64,000 nt of DNA from Coturnix japonica (taxonomy: Eukaryota > Chordata > Aves > Galliformes > Phasianidae): assembly GCF_001577835.2 (NCBI RefSeq), contig NC_029516.1, forward strand, positions 70,005,221 through 70,069,220, given 5' to 3'. The notes beneath the pieces are model-generated. The model worked only from the letters and a program-made list of their open reading frames with translations. It was not told where the DNA came from and did not search any database. Positions 44,705 to 57,997 of the stretch are shown here, in pieces. The position numbers and the translations under genes were made by a program. How positions within the stretch are numbered: the stretch's first letter is position 1; every line of letters begins with the position of its first letter.

Positions 44705-47700
44705 CTGAAATCTCTTGTCAAACTCAAGATACTTTTGTTCTTTACTCCTTTCAGCTATACTAGAGTCAGAATTTCTATAGCATCATGGTCTGACATTGTG
44801 ACATCAGAGTGTTCTTCTGACACAGAAAGTTGTCACACTCTTTTAGGCTGAAACACTGTGGACTTTGCCTCATAGTTAGCTAAAACATCCTGAAGCACAA
44901 AAAAGAATGTGAAACCTTTTGGGAATAAGTGAGAGTATGTCTCTGCTCAAAGTCAGAAGGGGAAAATATAAAATGGGTCCAGTTGTTTAAGAAAAGAAGC
45001 CTCATCTAATCTAATGTGAAAGATTATACTTCATCCTGATAATTTATGTAGCCATACCTCACAAGTAGTGACCAAAGTAACTCAAAAATTAAAAAAAAAA
45101 AATATTTTATAAGGCTGATGCAATTGAAAGGGAAATGAAAATTTAATGTTTTTACCACTTCTGTGCTTAACCAGTGATTCATAATTTGTGCTGCTTGGTA
45201 CACCGTGTGGAGAATAATAAATAATATACTTTTTAAAAGCAATAGAATTACAAACATGTGTTTTTAAATGTCCTCTAGATGGTGATCTAACAACATCTAA
45301 TGCAGAAATATATATTGCGAAGTACCTACAGTAATTCTGTTAGCCTACTGAACTCAGTACAGAAGTAAAAACATGCAAGGATATATACACACTGATTTAC
45401 AGACACTGAGATCTGTTTACAAGGTAGTGGTCTTTGGACATCATCAGCTTGCTGTTCAAAACATTCAACTTGGGGTTGTTTCTTTTCGTTTTGTTTTGTT
45501 TTGTTTTTGTGTTGGCAGTTGTAGGTAATATCTTTTTCTGCTAGTCTTGGTGTTAACTGAGGTGTTAACAGATCTCCATATGCTGATTATAGGGCAGAGT
45601 AAGAGGAAATGGGACAGGAATGTGGAATTTTCCGTTCTGCAGTAGGACTAGTAATGCAACTTCCAGGGGCATGCTTGGATCTAAGGGAATCTGTACACAA
45701 TCGAGTATAAGATTGCATATCAAAGGTAGTGTGCATTCCTCACAGAGAACGTGGAACACTTTCAAGTCCTCTCTTGCACCTTTATTTAACCAAAGTGGAT
45801 AGGTAAATAATCCCAGGTGTGGAAACTCCTACTAATAACAGAGATCGTGGTATTCATTCCGGCATAAATTTAGGTTCTTGCCTCAGCAAGACAGTCTGAC
45901 ATAGGAGGTGTTCTTGCACATCTTCTGTTGCTCTGACATCAGTGTTGGTGAGGCACAGTTAAAGAGGCAGACTAGGTGGCAAGAACTTTTTAAATACAGT
46001 CTTTTGTTAGACCATTTTTCTAATAGATGAATTTTAGATCCAGATAATGATGTATGAAGTGAGATAAAGAGTGTGGCCACTTGCTTCAGCCACTCCAGCT
46101 CCTCCAGACCAAAGATATCTTGCTTCTGACTCCAGCCTGGACTGGAGACCTGCCATCTCTGCCCAGACTACTGGCTGTGGCTGCTGCTTTCCCCTTTCAG
46201 CAGGAAGCAAATCTGAGTATGTATCCAAGAGACACACAGAAAGAGACAGAGGTGGGTCATTGACATGACACAGTGACACACAGACTGATCTGGTTAAGGA
46301 TGCCTTCAACAACAGTCACACACAGGACTCATAAACCTACAAACAACTGAGACCCCCTTCTTCTTCTTTCCTTATGTTAAAGATGCAATTTCGCAGGTGC
46401 AGTCATGCACACAGCACTCACAAGAACATTTGCAGATCCTTTGAGTATCAACACAGTCCTCCCGACCATCCAGCTCCCCTTTACTCACACTTAACATTTG
46501 TAAGTCCATGTAGGTGTACCAGCATGGACTTCCCCTGTCCACCTTATACCTCAGCCTGGACCTGAGGTCCCTGCTACTAGCAAATATACTGCCCCACCCC
46601 CCCCCTCCCCCAACACATATATGCTCACACATGCATACACACAACCAGGTTAAGGAAAAGGAAGACAACTGACTCCCAACCCAGCAGTCTGCTCCAGTCT
46701 CTGAGATCTGCAGTCTCACACCAGCTGTCAGTGCAGAGCCCACACTCATGTCAGTGTCCCCTAGGTAGCTGGTTTGTGAACAGGCATTGTTCTACCTACC
46801 CTTTTTGTTCCTCCCGCTCTTCCTCCACTGATTTGAAGAGCTCTACAGATTACCGCACCCTTTTCAATCTAGCCCTCTAGTTCACGATGTTATTTGTTGC
46901 AAAGTCTAGGTTTAGCTTTCCAGAAGTGACGCCAGAAGTTTCATAGCTCATCAGCTAGTATGACTGGGAGGTTTGCTTCTTGCCACTGTCTCCATTTTTA
47001 TTTCATTAGGTGTGTGCCTCATTATTTTGCTTATTGTTTACTCTTCTTATTTTCCCAATCCAGAAATCCTCATTCTCCCAGCCTTGCCTGAAACATATTC
47101 CCTCTCTTTCCTTATTAATTAGTACAACTGACAAAGTTTCTGTATGGTCTTTGCTTCCAAACATCAAAGTCTTCAATCAGATAATTCTGCTGGAGTAAAC
47201 ATTCCCATGTGCTCATTCCCATGTGCTCTCCAATTAATGTGATTGACCATCTTTTCTTATTGGCTCTTTTGTACTGGAAAAAGTCCATGACTGAATCCTC
47301 TTGGAAGAGCAGACACTCTTCTTCTACTTACCCTTACACTATACAGTCACACAAACACTGCAGTTATGCTGTAGAAAAACAAATGACTGGAGAGGAATCA
47401 AGGAGGGCTAGGCTGCCCTTCACTGAATGCCAGACACTACAGATTCAATGGAAAGACATAGCCTTAAAAAGAGAAAGGCTAACCATGCAATCCTCCTCCC
47501 CTGAGTTCAAAGAGTTCTCACTCCTGTTCTCTTTCATTTATAGATATGCATACTCACCAGCAAATAATACGTGTAACAAAAATAGGAAAGGGGTGTACTA
47601 AGATGAAATGTAAAATGAGGAAGAGTTAAATTAATAGCAGTTCTCCTTAAATACTGGTTGAAGGGATCATGAAATTAAAAATTCCTTTAAGATGAAAAAA

Positions 47701-47807
47701 GATGAAGGATGGAGCAAGAGGATCTAGAACAATTTTTCATTTTTTGCTCAGTGTGACCAACAGTAGAAGGATATTCATCTGTCTTTCTCTGATCTTCTAC
47801 ATACAAA
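44705..47807. other. Intergenic, no gene recognised
   Basis: Unique sequence with a (TTTTG)n patch at 45481-45511 and a C-rich run at 46594-46611. A stretch at 46070-46260 is open on both strands and GC-richer than its surroundings, but shows no family motif. It should include the LLCFC1 promoter near its left end. Confidence 0.5.
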
Positions 47808-48207
47808 GGCTGCTCAGAAAGTACTGCCTCTTATTTTATTATGTTGGCCCATGACATCAGAGGTGGCTGTTGGTAAAATGGCAGTAGAGGCTGGCAGAAG
47901 AGGTGAACCCTCCCAATAATACTCTGTTACATTTTGTGCCATGCAACAGATGGCAGCAGAGGGCCAACCTGACCTGTGGATGTAAGCACAGTGAGGTGGT
48001 GGGTGGTGCAGTGACAGCTGTTACTGATTTTTACAAGTGTGGGCTCTTGTTCATCACTGGCAGAAATGCACAGCTAATGGTACTGACATTAAAAATTAGT
48101 GTTCTGTAGCTGAGAATTTGCTTGCTCTATCAAACAGTGTTACTATGTTCTTTGTATCTATGGTAGTTTCCATGAAAATAAAAAAGAAGCATCATTTTTG
48201 GAGAGAA
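47808..48207. mobile_element. Mariner-type DNA transposon remnant, about 400 bp
   Basis: Left end GGCTGCTCAGAAAGTACTGC then CTCTTATTTTATTATGTTGG; right end TTTCCATGAAAATAAAAAAG AAGCATCATTTTTGG read in reverse resembles the left. The middle (GTTCTGTAGCTGAGAATTTG, TATCAAACAGTGTTACTATG) matches galliform Galluhop-like relics. The transposase is almost wholly lost. Confidence 0.8.
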
Positions 48208-49974
48208 CTACATATTTCCTTGTTATGGAGTACTTTGCATCACATGGTGAAGCTATATATGAAAATTACAATCTTTATGAAGTCAGCACAAGAAAGAACA
48301 AAAAGAAAATTTAAAGCATTAAAGTAAAACTGACCTTTTAAAAATATTTCATGTCTGTTCCCAGAATTAAATCGCACTTTGTCAGCACTGCCACCCTTTG
48401 TGAACATAGATATTCCTTTACATTATAACGCACATCTATCTTCAATTTAATTGAATCAATAACAAGAAAACCATCTAGCTCAATAAGTATGTCAATAATA
48501 ATAACAGTTAAGAAGATCAATGTATCATTGTTAAAGGTAAATATATCTAGGAGAAAAATAAAGTTATAAATAAGAAACAGATAGTAGTGTTTATGAAATG
48601 AAGCAGAAGTCATCAGACTCATCTGAAACTCCTCCAGTTAAAGAAACTCTTCTGGAATTGGGGAAGGAACAGAAAATGGCAATTTAAAGTTGTTGGATAT
48701 TACATCTAAATTTGAAATATTTTGAACCAAATTATTTTTCTGCTTGGGTCTCCTGGCCTGCATGTTGTTACATTAACATAATTTCCTGCCACAGAAGAGA
48801 ATTAGCTTACGATTAAAATCTTGCTCCTGGTCTTGGCCATTTCTAGAATGCTCTTGGTTGTTCCATGCTTATTGTCACAGTGACTGCACTAAACAACTGA
48901 TCCTTACTTAAAGTTGTGCTTTTCTAATGAGACCAAGATGTAAAGGTGCATTTCTGTAGCTAATGGAATTGACTCTTTGTGTAGTCCAAAGGACTGCCCT
49001 TGGATTCCTCTGAAGTAGTTGTAGAATGGGTGCAAAAGACTATGGATTACCCTGTCCATACAATAGATCCAGAGGGATGTAGTATGAGCAATTTATGAGA
49101 GAGGTAATGAAACTGAAACAAATAGATAAACCAGAGTCTGCAATAATTTTAAAAAATTTAACTCAATATTTCATGTTTTCCTGATGTAACTAACTACAAC
49201 TTGTATTGATGTGATGTGCAAAGACAATCAAAATATGTAATCTAGTACAGCTTACTGACCACTGCCTTCAGATTGATCTTGTGGACAGGGATCAGACAAA
49301 GTAGTTAATGTATGCTTTCTCTCTCACCAAACTGAAAGAGCTGGTGCATTAAATCTAGTAAAGCAGCTCTCCGGTCCAGTGAAGCACAGGACCATTAGCA
49401 GCACCAGGAAGGTTATCGCTGTCTGCATCAGAAGGCTCCCCTATGTGAGGTCAAAAACCCATTGGATTTGTAATAGAGAGGTGGAGGAGGCTGTAAAGTA
49501 ATTCCCAAAACTGAGTAGTAAAGGCCTGGAGGCAAGAAGGAGCCAGTGAAGGGAAGAAAGGAAATGGACTGAAAGATCATTATCAGTGAATTTCTGCATC
49601 CTACCCTAAGGCCATATTCCTCAGAGGACAGGATAGTGCCAGGCAGTTAATGGCACACCCACTGGCTAATTTTGATGCCATGATCAGAAAACTGATAGAG
49701 ATGGAGAACACGGGGACACTTTAGACGGTTGTGAGGTACTCCAAGAACATGACTGAAAGCAGATGCCCTTGAGAGTATCCAGAAATACAAGAGCCAACAG
49801 GGTAAGGGAAAATGGTACAAGTACAACTGTATGAATGAATATAGCATTATTATTTCAGAGGTTTCATCTATCTTACTATGACATGGTAACAAGAAATAGA
49901 AAACATTCTGAACTGATTGATAGTGACAATGTGCAATCATTAATTAAAAAAACTGCAGTTTAGATTTTGACTGA
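48208..49974. other. Intergenic, no gene recognised
   Basis: AT-rich unique sequence; no coding or RNA gene and no clear repeat seen. Confidence 0.45.
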
Positions 49975-51106
49975 AGCATGGACACATGGATCAGAAGGTT
50001 CCTACAGTGTTCTGAAGATAACTTTCTTCTGCAGGCTATGGAGGAGCTGATGAGGAAAGATGTGCTGCTGGACCTTGTTTATACAAACATGGAAGAGATG
50101 GTTGGGAATACGAAGACTGGAATCAGCCTGTGAATAGGCAAGGCCCACTTGGAATTAAATCTGGTGAAGAATGACAACAAGAAGGGTTTCTTTAAGTTTG
50201 TCAGAGGCAAAAGAAAGACTAGGAAAATGTGGGTCTCTTGCTTAATGAGGGAGGTGCCCTGGTAACAGGGAATGCTGATAAGGTGGAGATACTGAAAACA
50301 CCCTTAGCTTCAGTTTTTACTGATAAGTCTGGCACTCAGAACTCCTAGACCATGGAGGTAACAAAGAGAGCTACAACCCCACTGTCATGGGCAGGGTTGC
50401 CAACCAGGTCAGGCTGCCCATGGGTCACTAGAGATTAGGGGTTGATTTGTTGGAAAGGAGCTCTGAGCAGAAGGGTTCCTGGTGTTGTCCTGGTGACAAG
50501 TTGACCAGCAGTGTGTCCTTGTGGCCAAGAAGTCTAATGGTATTTTGGAGTGCATTAAAAAGAGTATGGCTTGTAGGTGATCCTCCCCCTCTACTCTGTC
50601 GTGATGAGGTCACATCTGAAGAACTGCGTTGAGTTCTGGGCTCCTCAGTTCAAGAAAGATAGGGAACTACAGTTCAGCTTGAGAGCTACAAAGATGATTA
50701 GGGACCAAGGGAATCTCTTTTATGAGGAATGACAGAGATCTGGGACTGTTCAGCCTGGATAAGAGAATACTGAGAGGGAATCTTATCAACACTTACAAAT
50801 ATCTAAATAGCAGGAGTCAAATAGATGGAACCAGGTTCAGTTCAGTGATGTGATATGACAGGACAAGAGGTAATGGGTTAAAACTGCAAGACAGGAAATT
50901 CCATCTGAACATGTTTTTTATTGAGTGTTCCAGAATGTTGGAACAAGCTGCTTAGACAGGTTGTGGAGTCTCCTCTGGAGATATTCAAAACTCACCTGGA
51001 TGCTTTCCTGTGCAACCTACTATAGGGAGATAGATTTAGCAGGATTTGGACTTGATGAACCCCAGAGGTCCCTTCCAACCTTACATTCTTGTGACTGTGT
51101 GACTAT
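49975..51106 (+). mobile_element. CR1 LINE, internally shortened
   Basis: Starts in the ORF2 endonuclease tail (CTGCTGGACCTTGTTTATAC; GAAGGGTTTCTTTAAGTTTG), jumps to the RT C-terminal and 3' parts (GGACTGTTCAGCCTGGATAA; GAGGTCCCTTCCAACCTTAC) and ends near CTTGTGACTGTGTGAC. Much of the RT is missing. Confidence 0.85.
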
Positions 51107-53489
51107 AAATGCCACTCTCTTATTCTCTGCTTATTCCATTTCTGTTTTAAACTGCACTTGTCTTGATTACTGTTATTCATAATAATAACAGTGGAATCAT
51201 ATGCAAGCTACCTCCAATGAATTTTGGAAAAGAATATGGGACTGTCCACATTACTTCAGAGCTGGTTCTGCCTTTAATGTTGGAAGAAGCCTGGAAAGTT
51301 ATATAACATTTATAATTTGTGCCTAAGTAAAGCAGCTCAGTGATTACATTAGAATCTATCATTTAATTGTTAGATGTTAATTAAATTGAGAAATTAGAGA
51401 TATGTTTAAAAGGTTGCCAAACAATTAGACTTTGGATTTTATGTGCTTAAGGTAAATGTTAGTCTGTAGTGCCCTAAGCTGTCTTAGCAAAATTTAGATG
51501 CTTAATTATTAGTTGTTCAAATCTGTATTAAACGTAGTCTCCCTTATTAGCAATTGAAGACATGTCACTTCCAGAGAGCAGTCTTTCCCAATCAGTTCAA
51601 TCAACTATCAGTGCAGGGTATGGTTTTTTATAGACTAATTCAGACTTAACCATTTTTTAAATATCTACATTTTAGAGAGATGAACAACCATTCTAATTTT
51701 TGGGGGGAAAAAAAATAAAGAGAGAGAGAGAATTATGATCAAGGTGGAAGTCCTAGTCTAGAATCTCCTGAAGCAGACTGCACCACTTGCAAGTGAGTCC
51801 TCTTCTCTTAAACAGATGAAGAAGCTGGTGTCTTTTTCAGCAGCAGAGGAGGCAAAATAGCCTGTGGAAAAGTACTCTCCCACACAACAGCTTAGACTAT
51901 TGAAGCACTTTTCTCTCTGGCTTCTCAATACTCACATTCACTTATTCAAGTATCTTTCTGACAATCGTCAACCACCTCCTTGTGGTATTGACAAATGTTA
52001 GAATCTTCATCACTGTGGTCTACTCATGTTTGTTTTAAAGTATTACTATGTTTTTTTTACTTCAGAATACCCTGGCCAAATCTAAACACAAGATAAAGCA
52101 AAAAGTTTCATTTCCTTATTAGTTCAGCCACAATTCTTAGTACATTTAACAAAAAAATAATTATTATTTGTAAGAAGTTGTAGGAAAGACAATATGGAAA
52201 CACAGTAAGGTTTACCTTCCACTCTTTGGACATGTTTAATGTTTTTTAGTGTTCTTAGTAATGAAATCTAAAAAGTAGCTTATTAAAAATCTCATAAAAT
52301 TCAGTCCTGTACTTACTGTAGGCTTTGAAGGCCTTGCTGCAGAAAGCATTTTAAGTGATAATACAGTGCAAGTCATGTTCATTTTCCTTAGAAACTGCAC
52401 ATATCCCTCCATCTCTCTGTTTTTGCTTAAGCGTCAGTAAATTATGTTTTTCTTAACTGGCAAAGTGATAGAAGGCCTATGCAGAAAAATGTGCAAATTA
52501 TTTAATTAAAAAATTAACTACTCATTATTATTTAATAAATAAATTAACATGTTTCATTATGGCAATGGAACGGGGCCTCCAAATGGATGATGGATACATA
52601 TGAGAATGTGAGGCAACTCTCCAAGTGTTTACAGAAATTTCCCAAAGAGGAATGTTATAGCCACCATTGGCATGCAAAAGCATTAGGTGCATTGTCAGGG
52701 CCTTGCATTCCTTTCTCCCCACGTGAAACATCAGTGACATTCTTCTGACGTACTTTCTTTATGAATGTTCAATTATACTAGAATCTGTTTTTTTTTTTCT
52801 TGAACCTGCTCCTGAGTTGACCAGATGTTGCAACTGTTCATTTGATAGAGTACACTTGATAAGGTACACAAATCACTGATGTAATCTTCCCGACTGTAAT
52901 TTGGTTTGGGTAAATGAGTGCAGTACAATGACAAAACAGAGAGCCAAGGCAATTTAGCAGTTTGAAAGAAAGACTATAAGATTCACTGCTATTAGAGGTG
53001 TTACTTATGAACTGCCCCTGAAGCTGCATGAACTCTACCATGCATTATATATCAGTCACACTTACTTGTAAGGAAGAATATTTAGTGTTCAAATTACTAA
53101 ACAATCGAATCATTGTTAAAACAATTCAGAAAGATTTCTAAGAAAATTAGTTTTATTTAATTATCTTAATCATATTTATTAAACAGCCACAGAACGCTAT
53201 ATTAACCTCAGTGATGTTCACTTCTGAATTCGCTGTGAGATATATACCACTCCACTTTCAATCAGTTCACTCTTCTCACAGTTGCTGTCTTGGGTATTCA
53301 CAAGCTTGTGTTTGCAGTCCTGACTTGCTGTAATGGAAGAGGCAGATTTAAGGAATTGCATAGCCCCTTTAAATACAACCATTCTGATTTTGAAAAGATG
53401 TCACAAAATAGCAGTATCTTCCTTTGAAGGCATGATTTTCTTTAAGTAGTGCATCTGTGTGTGTACTAGTAAAGCCAGTTAAGTAGGAG
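51107..53489. other. Intergenic, no gene recognised
   Basis: AT-rich unique sequence with short A or T runs and a GA repeat at 51719-51732. No gene or repeat family seen. Confidence 0.45.
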
Positions 53490-53825
53490 TGTCATTATCA
53501 ACAACTGACCCCTGGCCGGACCCCATCCAGAGAGAGACACAGTCATGGATGCCATGGAGTCTTCTCTCCCCTTTACTGCTGCATAACATGGCTTATATAC
53601 CATCATGGCTTCAATGCATGTGTGTACTGTACACCCGCTACACAACCCCACGCACACACAACCCTTCCCACTCCCAGAGTCCTCCCTTGCATAAATCATG
53701 TCATCATGGGGCATCCTGCAAAGCGCTTCTTCACATCCCTGTTCCATGGTTCCACGTCAGCTGCTTTGGCTGTTGTTATCTTAGCAGTTCTTTACTTAGG
53801 CCTATCCCCCAGTCACACCTCCTCA
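53490..53825 (-). mobile_element. Probable solo LTR of an endogenous retrovirus
   Basis: On the minus strand a TATATAAG box (53599-53592) is followed by a GCAGCAGTAAAG-type signal region and a leader-like stretch, and the piece is bounded by TG and CA. No internal retroviral sequence adjoins it. Family and exact ends are uncertain; looks like an old single-LTR fossil. Confidence 0.45.
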
Positions 53826-55502
53826 GAATTGTAAAAATGGGCAGAATTTACCAGAATGTACATTATTCTCTTAATACTCTTGATAATGTTATGTCCAATC
53901 TGTAACGTGATCTGTACATTTTGGAATGTGAGCCGTGCCCACCACTGTAGCACTAGTTATCAGCTGTATATTGAGTTTCTTCAAGGCCAGCTCTGGGAAA
54001 CAAATTGCAGAAATTGTTTTGAAGGTTCTTTTTTTTTTCTTTTTCTTTTTTTTCCCCCTCCTTCATTCCAAAGATTGCAGATTCACAAATGTTTTTGTTG
54101 AGATAGATTCACCCAAAAGGTGGGGAAGTTCAAATGCCTTCTGTTTAGTACTTTATGTGACCTCTGAGCTCCTTCTCGTGTTAAATCACCATAGGTAAAA
54201 GACATATTCTTAGAGCTTACTCTTCATGGCTTGGAAAATTTGCTTTTTCTACACAATACAGTCAATATGTTTGTAATATAAAAATATTTTATATAGTTTC
54301 ATAGAAAAAAAAACATTACAGAGAGTACAGCAATGTTATACAACTGATGCAAAAGATGAAAATTGTTTTTAAAGTGGCAGAAATTACATATATTTACTTG
54401 TAGTGAGAACTATTCTTAAAACTTGTAAAATTACTTTTTTCCTTAGCCAAACTGTAAGTTACTTCTGTTTGTAAAGCCATTTTTTTTTCAGTTGGGTAAG
54501 ATTACAGCATATATCTCTCACTTTGTGCAGATAAGTGTTTCCCCATCCTCCAAGTTTTCATTTCATTACTTCTGACAAAGAAGCAAGCATCAGAGTTTTA
54601 TTACCTGATGATGAAAATGAAAATATTTCAAACTGTTGAAAAAAAGAAACTTCCAAATTAGAAATATTATTAGGACAAGAATGTCTAAAGAAAAAAGAAG
54701 CAAGAGATGACATTACATTTCTGACACCAAAACACCAAATGAATGATCTGGTCTATAATAGAAATAATCAGTTTTCAAATTAAGTTTGTCTATGACATGA
54801 TGTGAAAACGAATTATGAGCTAATGTTTACAGCTGAATTCAGAAGGGATTTAAGAGGCAGAGAAAGCCTTAATACTTAACAATTTCCCCTGGCATATCTA
54901 TATATGGGAGGAGCAAAATGAAGTAGGGGTGTTCAGTTAGCCTTTATTTTTCAGTAAACTTCATGACTCCAAAGAGCAAATTATGGAAAAATGCCGTGGG
55001 TGCAAAAGAGATGTTCATGTGGGAAAATAACTTTGTAGTCTTTTCCCCAGGGTCTGGATGAAGGTCACTCAGATACAGTGTTCTTATAGTGGTTCTAAAG
55101 AAGTGACCTCTTATCTTACAGGCTTAAAATTGAAAGACAGGCAATCATGTGCCCCTAACACTTGCTACCTTGCTGTGTTAATGGGAAATCAAGTACCCAA
55201 GAGCATTAGCTGATGTGATCCAGAATTTGTGAAGGTCCTTCTCAAAGTGGATGGTTTGAATGGATACCACCAGAGGTGTCCTCCCAGGACGTAAAGAAAA
55301 CATTTTATTTTCAGGAGAATTATGGCTTTGAATTCCCAGCAATTTGACTGTGAAATGGTGAGGAACAAGAAAAATTTCTTCTTCCCAGTGATAATAGAGA
55401 TCATATGTATTTCACGAGTTATCAGATTAAGAAACAGAATGGGTCATACAGGATTCCAAAGAAAGCTAAAAGAATCTTGGAGGAAGCAGGTTTACACTTT
55501 CA
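53826..55502. other. Intergenic, no gene recognised
   Basis: AT-rich unique sequence with a T/C-rich tract at 54028-54062. No gene seen. Confidence 0.45.
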
Positions 55503-55736
55503 GGTCACTCTGAAAGTAAAGCCTCCAATTTATTTCTATGGAAATGTTAACAGATACAAAGAGCACTGATAGAGCAAACTCTCAGCTAAAAAATATTATT
55601 TTTCAACAGCACAACAACAAAATGTAATGGAATATTATTGAGAAAATTCAGACACTATTGCGATGCCACCAACATCCACCTCTGATGTTGTAGGCCAATA
55701 TAATAAAATAGGAGGCATTACTTTTGGAACAGCTTT
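55503..55736. mobile_element. Short mariner-type element (MITE-like), about 234 bp
   Basis: The left end GGTCACTCTGAAAGTAAAGC and the right end, reversed, GCTGTTCCAAAAGTAATGCC form imperfect terminal inverted repeats. The inner text CAGATACAAAGAGCACTGAT and TATTATTTTTCAACA is typical of galliform mariner relics. It has no coding capacity. It is related to the copy at 47808 but of a different deletion form. Confidence 0.85.
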
Positions 55737-56636
55737 CATACATGAATTAGCTTAGTTGGTTTTAGTAGCATCATTTTCCACTGGATTCTGTGCAATAATT
55801 CTTTTAGCTTATACAAGGAGATACTGTTGTGATTACAACACAGTTTAACCATTATTGTGTGTGTATTCCAGATTGGTCAAGACTAAGATTATTTTGTAGA
55901 ACTGAAGTTGGATACCTCTTGGGAACAACAGTTTTCCAGGTGCTTTGGAAGACAAATTCTTCATTTTGCAAATCAAAGCCTTGCCAGTTTATTTTAGCAG
56001 AATTCAGTGCCCACTTCACCTAGCCTGATACATATCATTGCATAAAGTAATTAAAAATAAATGCTACAAATTGAATTTTTTTTTCTTTTTTCTTTTTTTT
56101 ATAAGGTCTGTCTTCTAAAATTAGTTTTCAGAGGAAATAAGGGATTTAGCTTTAGCTTTTTGCTACTTCTAAGTCTTTTATTTATTTATTTATTTATTTA
56201 TTAAATTTAATTCCATTGAATTTTTTAATTTAGACCTAGCTCATTGCTACATCGCAGACAGAATTGCTTGTAAGTACAGTTCAGGCCCTATGTGTTGAAA
56301 ATACTAATATAAATTGAGATGGTTTACACCCTAAAAATTCTGAAGGACAAGTGAGTCATATTTTTGGATGGTTATTCACCTCCAAATGCTGCTTTGATTA
56401 ATGCTTGAAGAATGGCTTTATAGAAGTAGCATATATTAACATCAGTAAACAGAAAATGAACAGATACAGGAAGTTCATGTTAATTAGTGAAAGATAATAT
56501 TTGAAGAGTTAATTTTTTAGTCCTTAAAAGCATTTCAGTATATTCATAGCTTTTAAAGTCTGCACTCTCTCCTTGGTCAAAGCAGCATTAATATCAAAAT
56601 TCAATCAATTTGCTCAGTGTTGTTCAACTGAGTTTT
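55737..56636. other. Intergenic, no gene recognised
   Basis: AT-rich unique sequence; includes a T-rich run at 56076-56100 and a (TTTA)n at 56177-56202. Confidence 0.5.
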
Positions 56637-57025
56637 GAAAAGCTCAAACAATAAAGATTTTACGACCTCCCTCTGGCAACCTATTCCGCTATAGAACCAC
56701 CCTCATTGCATTATTTAATGTTTTTCTGATTGTCTTTTGTTATTCTGAGTCCTGCTCAGCCCTATCTATAATACTGTTTTAATGCAGTAGAGACTATGAT
56801 TAGACCTTTTCTGGAGAGATGCTCATTGGGTGATCTTTCCTGTAGCCCTCAGGGTTTTTTCCATCTCAGAAATAGGCTTGGGCATCTCTTTCTTGAACTC
56901 CTTGAGTATTTTGTTGGCCTGTAACTTCATCGTATCAAGGATTCTGAGAATGGCAGTCCTGTCCTTCAGTATTTCAGTCACTCCACATAATGCAGTGTCA
57001 TCTGTAAACTTACTGAAAGTACCCT
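56637..57025 (-). mobile_element. Decayed CR1 piece, reversed
   Basis: ACGACCTCCCTCTGGCAACC and ATGCAGTGTCATCTGTAAAC are the reversed CR1 landmarks; the text between is much eroded. Confidence 0.7.
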
Positions 57026-57579
57026 TTGTACTCTGAATGCATTTCTATGAAAACCTTGAAGTAGAAGGTAGTCAATCTCTCATTAGCATCAACAGTTTAC
57101 GGGCTAGTTTGTCCCAGCACGATTCTGCTCTGCAACTCTGCAGGTACCAGGAGTGGTGTTTGAACCCACACATACATCCATTGGAAGCATATCAAAGGTT
57201 AAATGGTACCCCTATGTCAGCTCTTGTTATGTTTCATGGATATGCAGTTTACAATCGCTGGGACAGCAGGGAATATCTAAAATAAATTGTGTTTTTGTTT
57301 GTTACTCAGCTGCTGGACATTACATTGAGTCTTGAGCTTGTACTAGTTTGTGGTCACTAGCAAGACATGCTTCGTAATGCTTCAGGACACTCTTCAAAGT
57401 AGAAAAATTCAGTGTCTGAAGTTTTAATTTCTTAGAACTTTTGTTCTGTACTCAGCTTTCAATTACTGCAGGTCTACTTCAGGGAAAAATTCCCCAGGAA
57501 AGAGAGAGTAATGTTAAACTGTGATGATTCATCATTATCTTTATTATGCTGTTTAAATGACAACATTTAAACACACGTT

Positions 57580-57997
57580 TAAATGACTGTAACTGGAGCT
57601 GAGTACAGAGGGATGATCACCTCCCTGCTCATGCTGGCTATACTATTTGTTACACAAGCAAGGATGCTATTGGCCTTCTTGCCCACATAGGCACACTGCT
57701 GGCTCATGTTCATCTGAGCATCTATCAACACCCCCAGATCTTTTTCCTCTGCACAGCTTGCCAGCCACTCTGCTCCAAGCCCGTAGCTTGCATGGGTTTG
57801 TTGTGACCATAGTGCAGTACCTGACACTTGGACTTGTTGAACTTCAACCCACTGGCCTCAGCCCATCAATTCAGATCCCTTTGTAGGGTCTTCCTACTCT
57901 CAGGCAGATAAATTCTTCTCCCAGTTAGGTGTCACCTGCAAACGTAATGAAGGTGTACTAAATCCACTTGTCTAGGTCATCAATAAAGATGTTAGCA
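57580..57997 (-). mobile_element. CR1 piece, reversed
   Basis: GCACACTGCTGGCTCATGTT, ACACCCCCAGATCTTTTTCC, GACTTGTTGAACTTCAACCC and ATCAATAAAGATGTTAGCAG follow the reversed CR1 3' region in order. Confidence 0.92.

Noticed and set aside
46034-46312. Minus-strand open frame of 92 residues as an upstream LLCFC1 exon
   Set aside because: The protein already has a signal peptide at exon 1, and this frame has no matching donor or family text.
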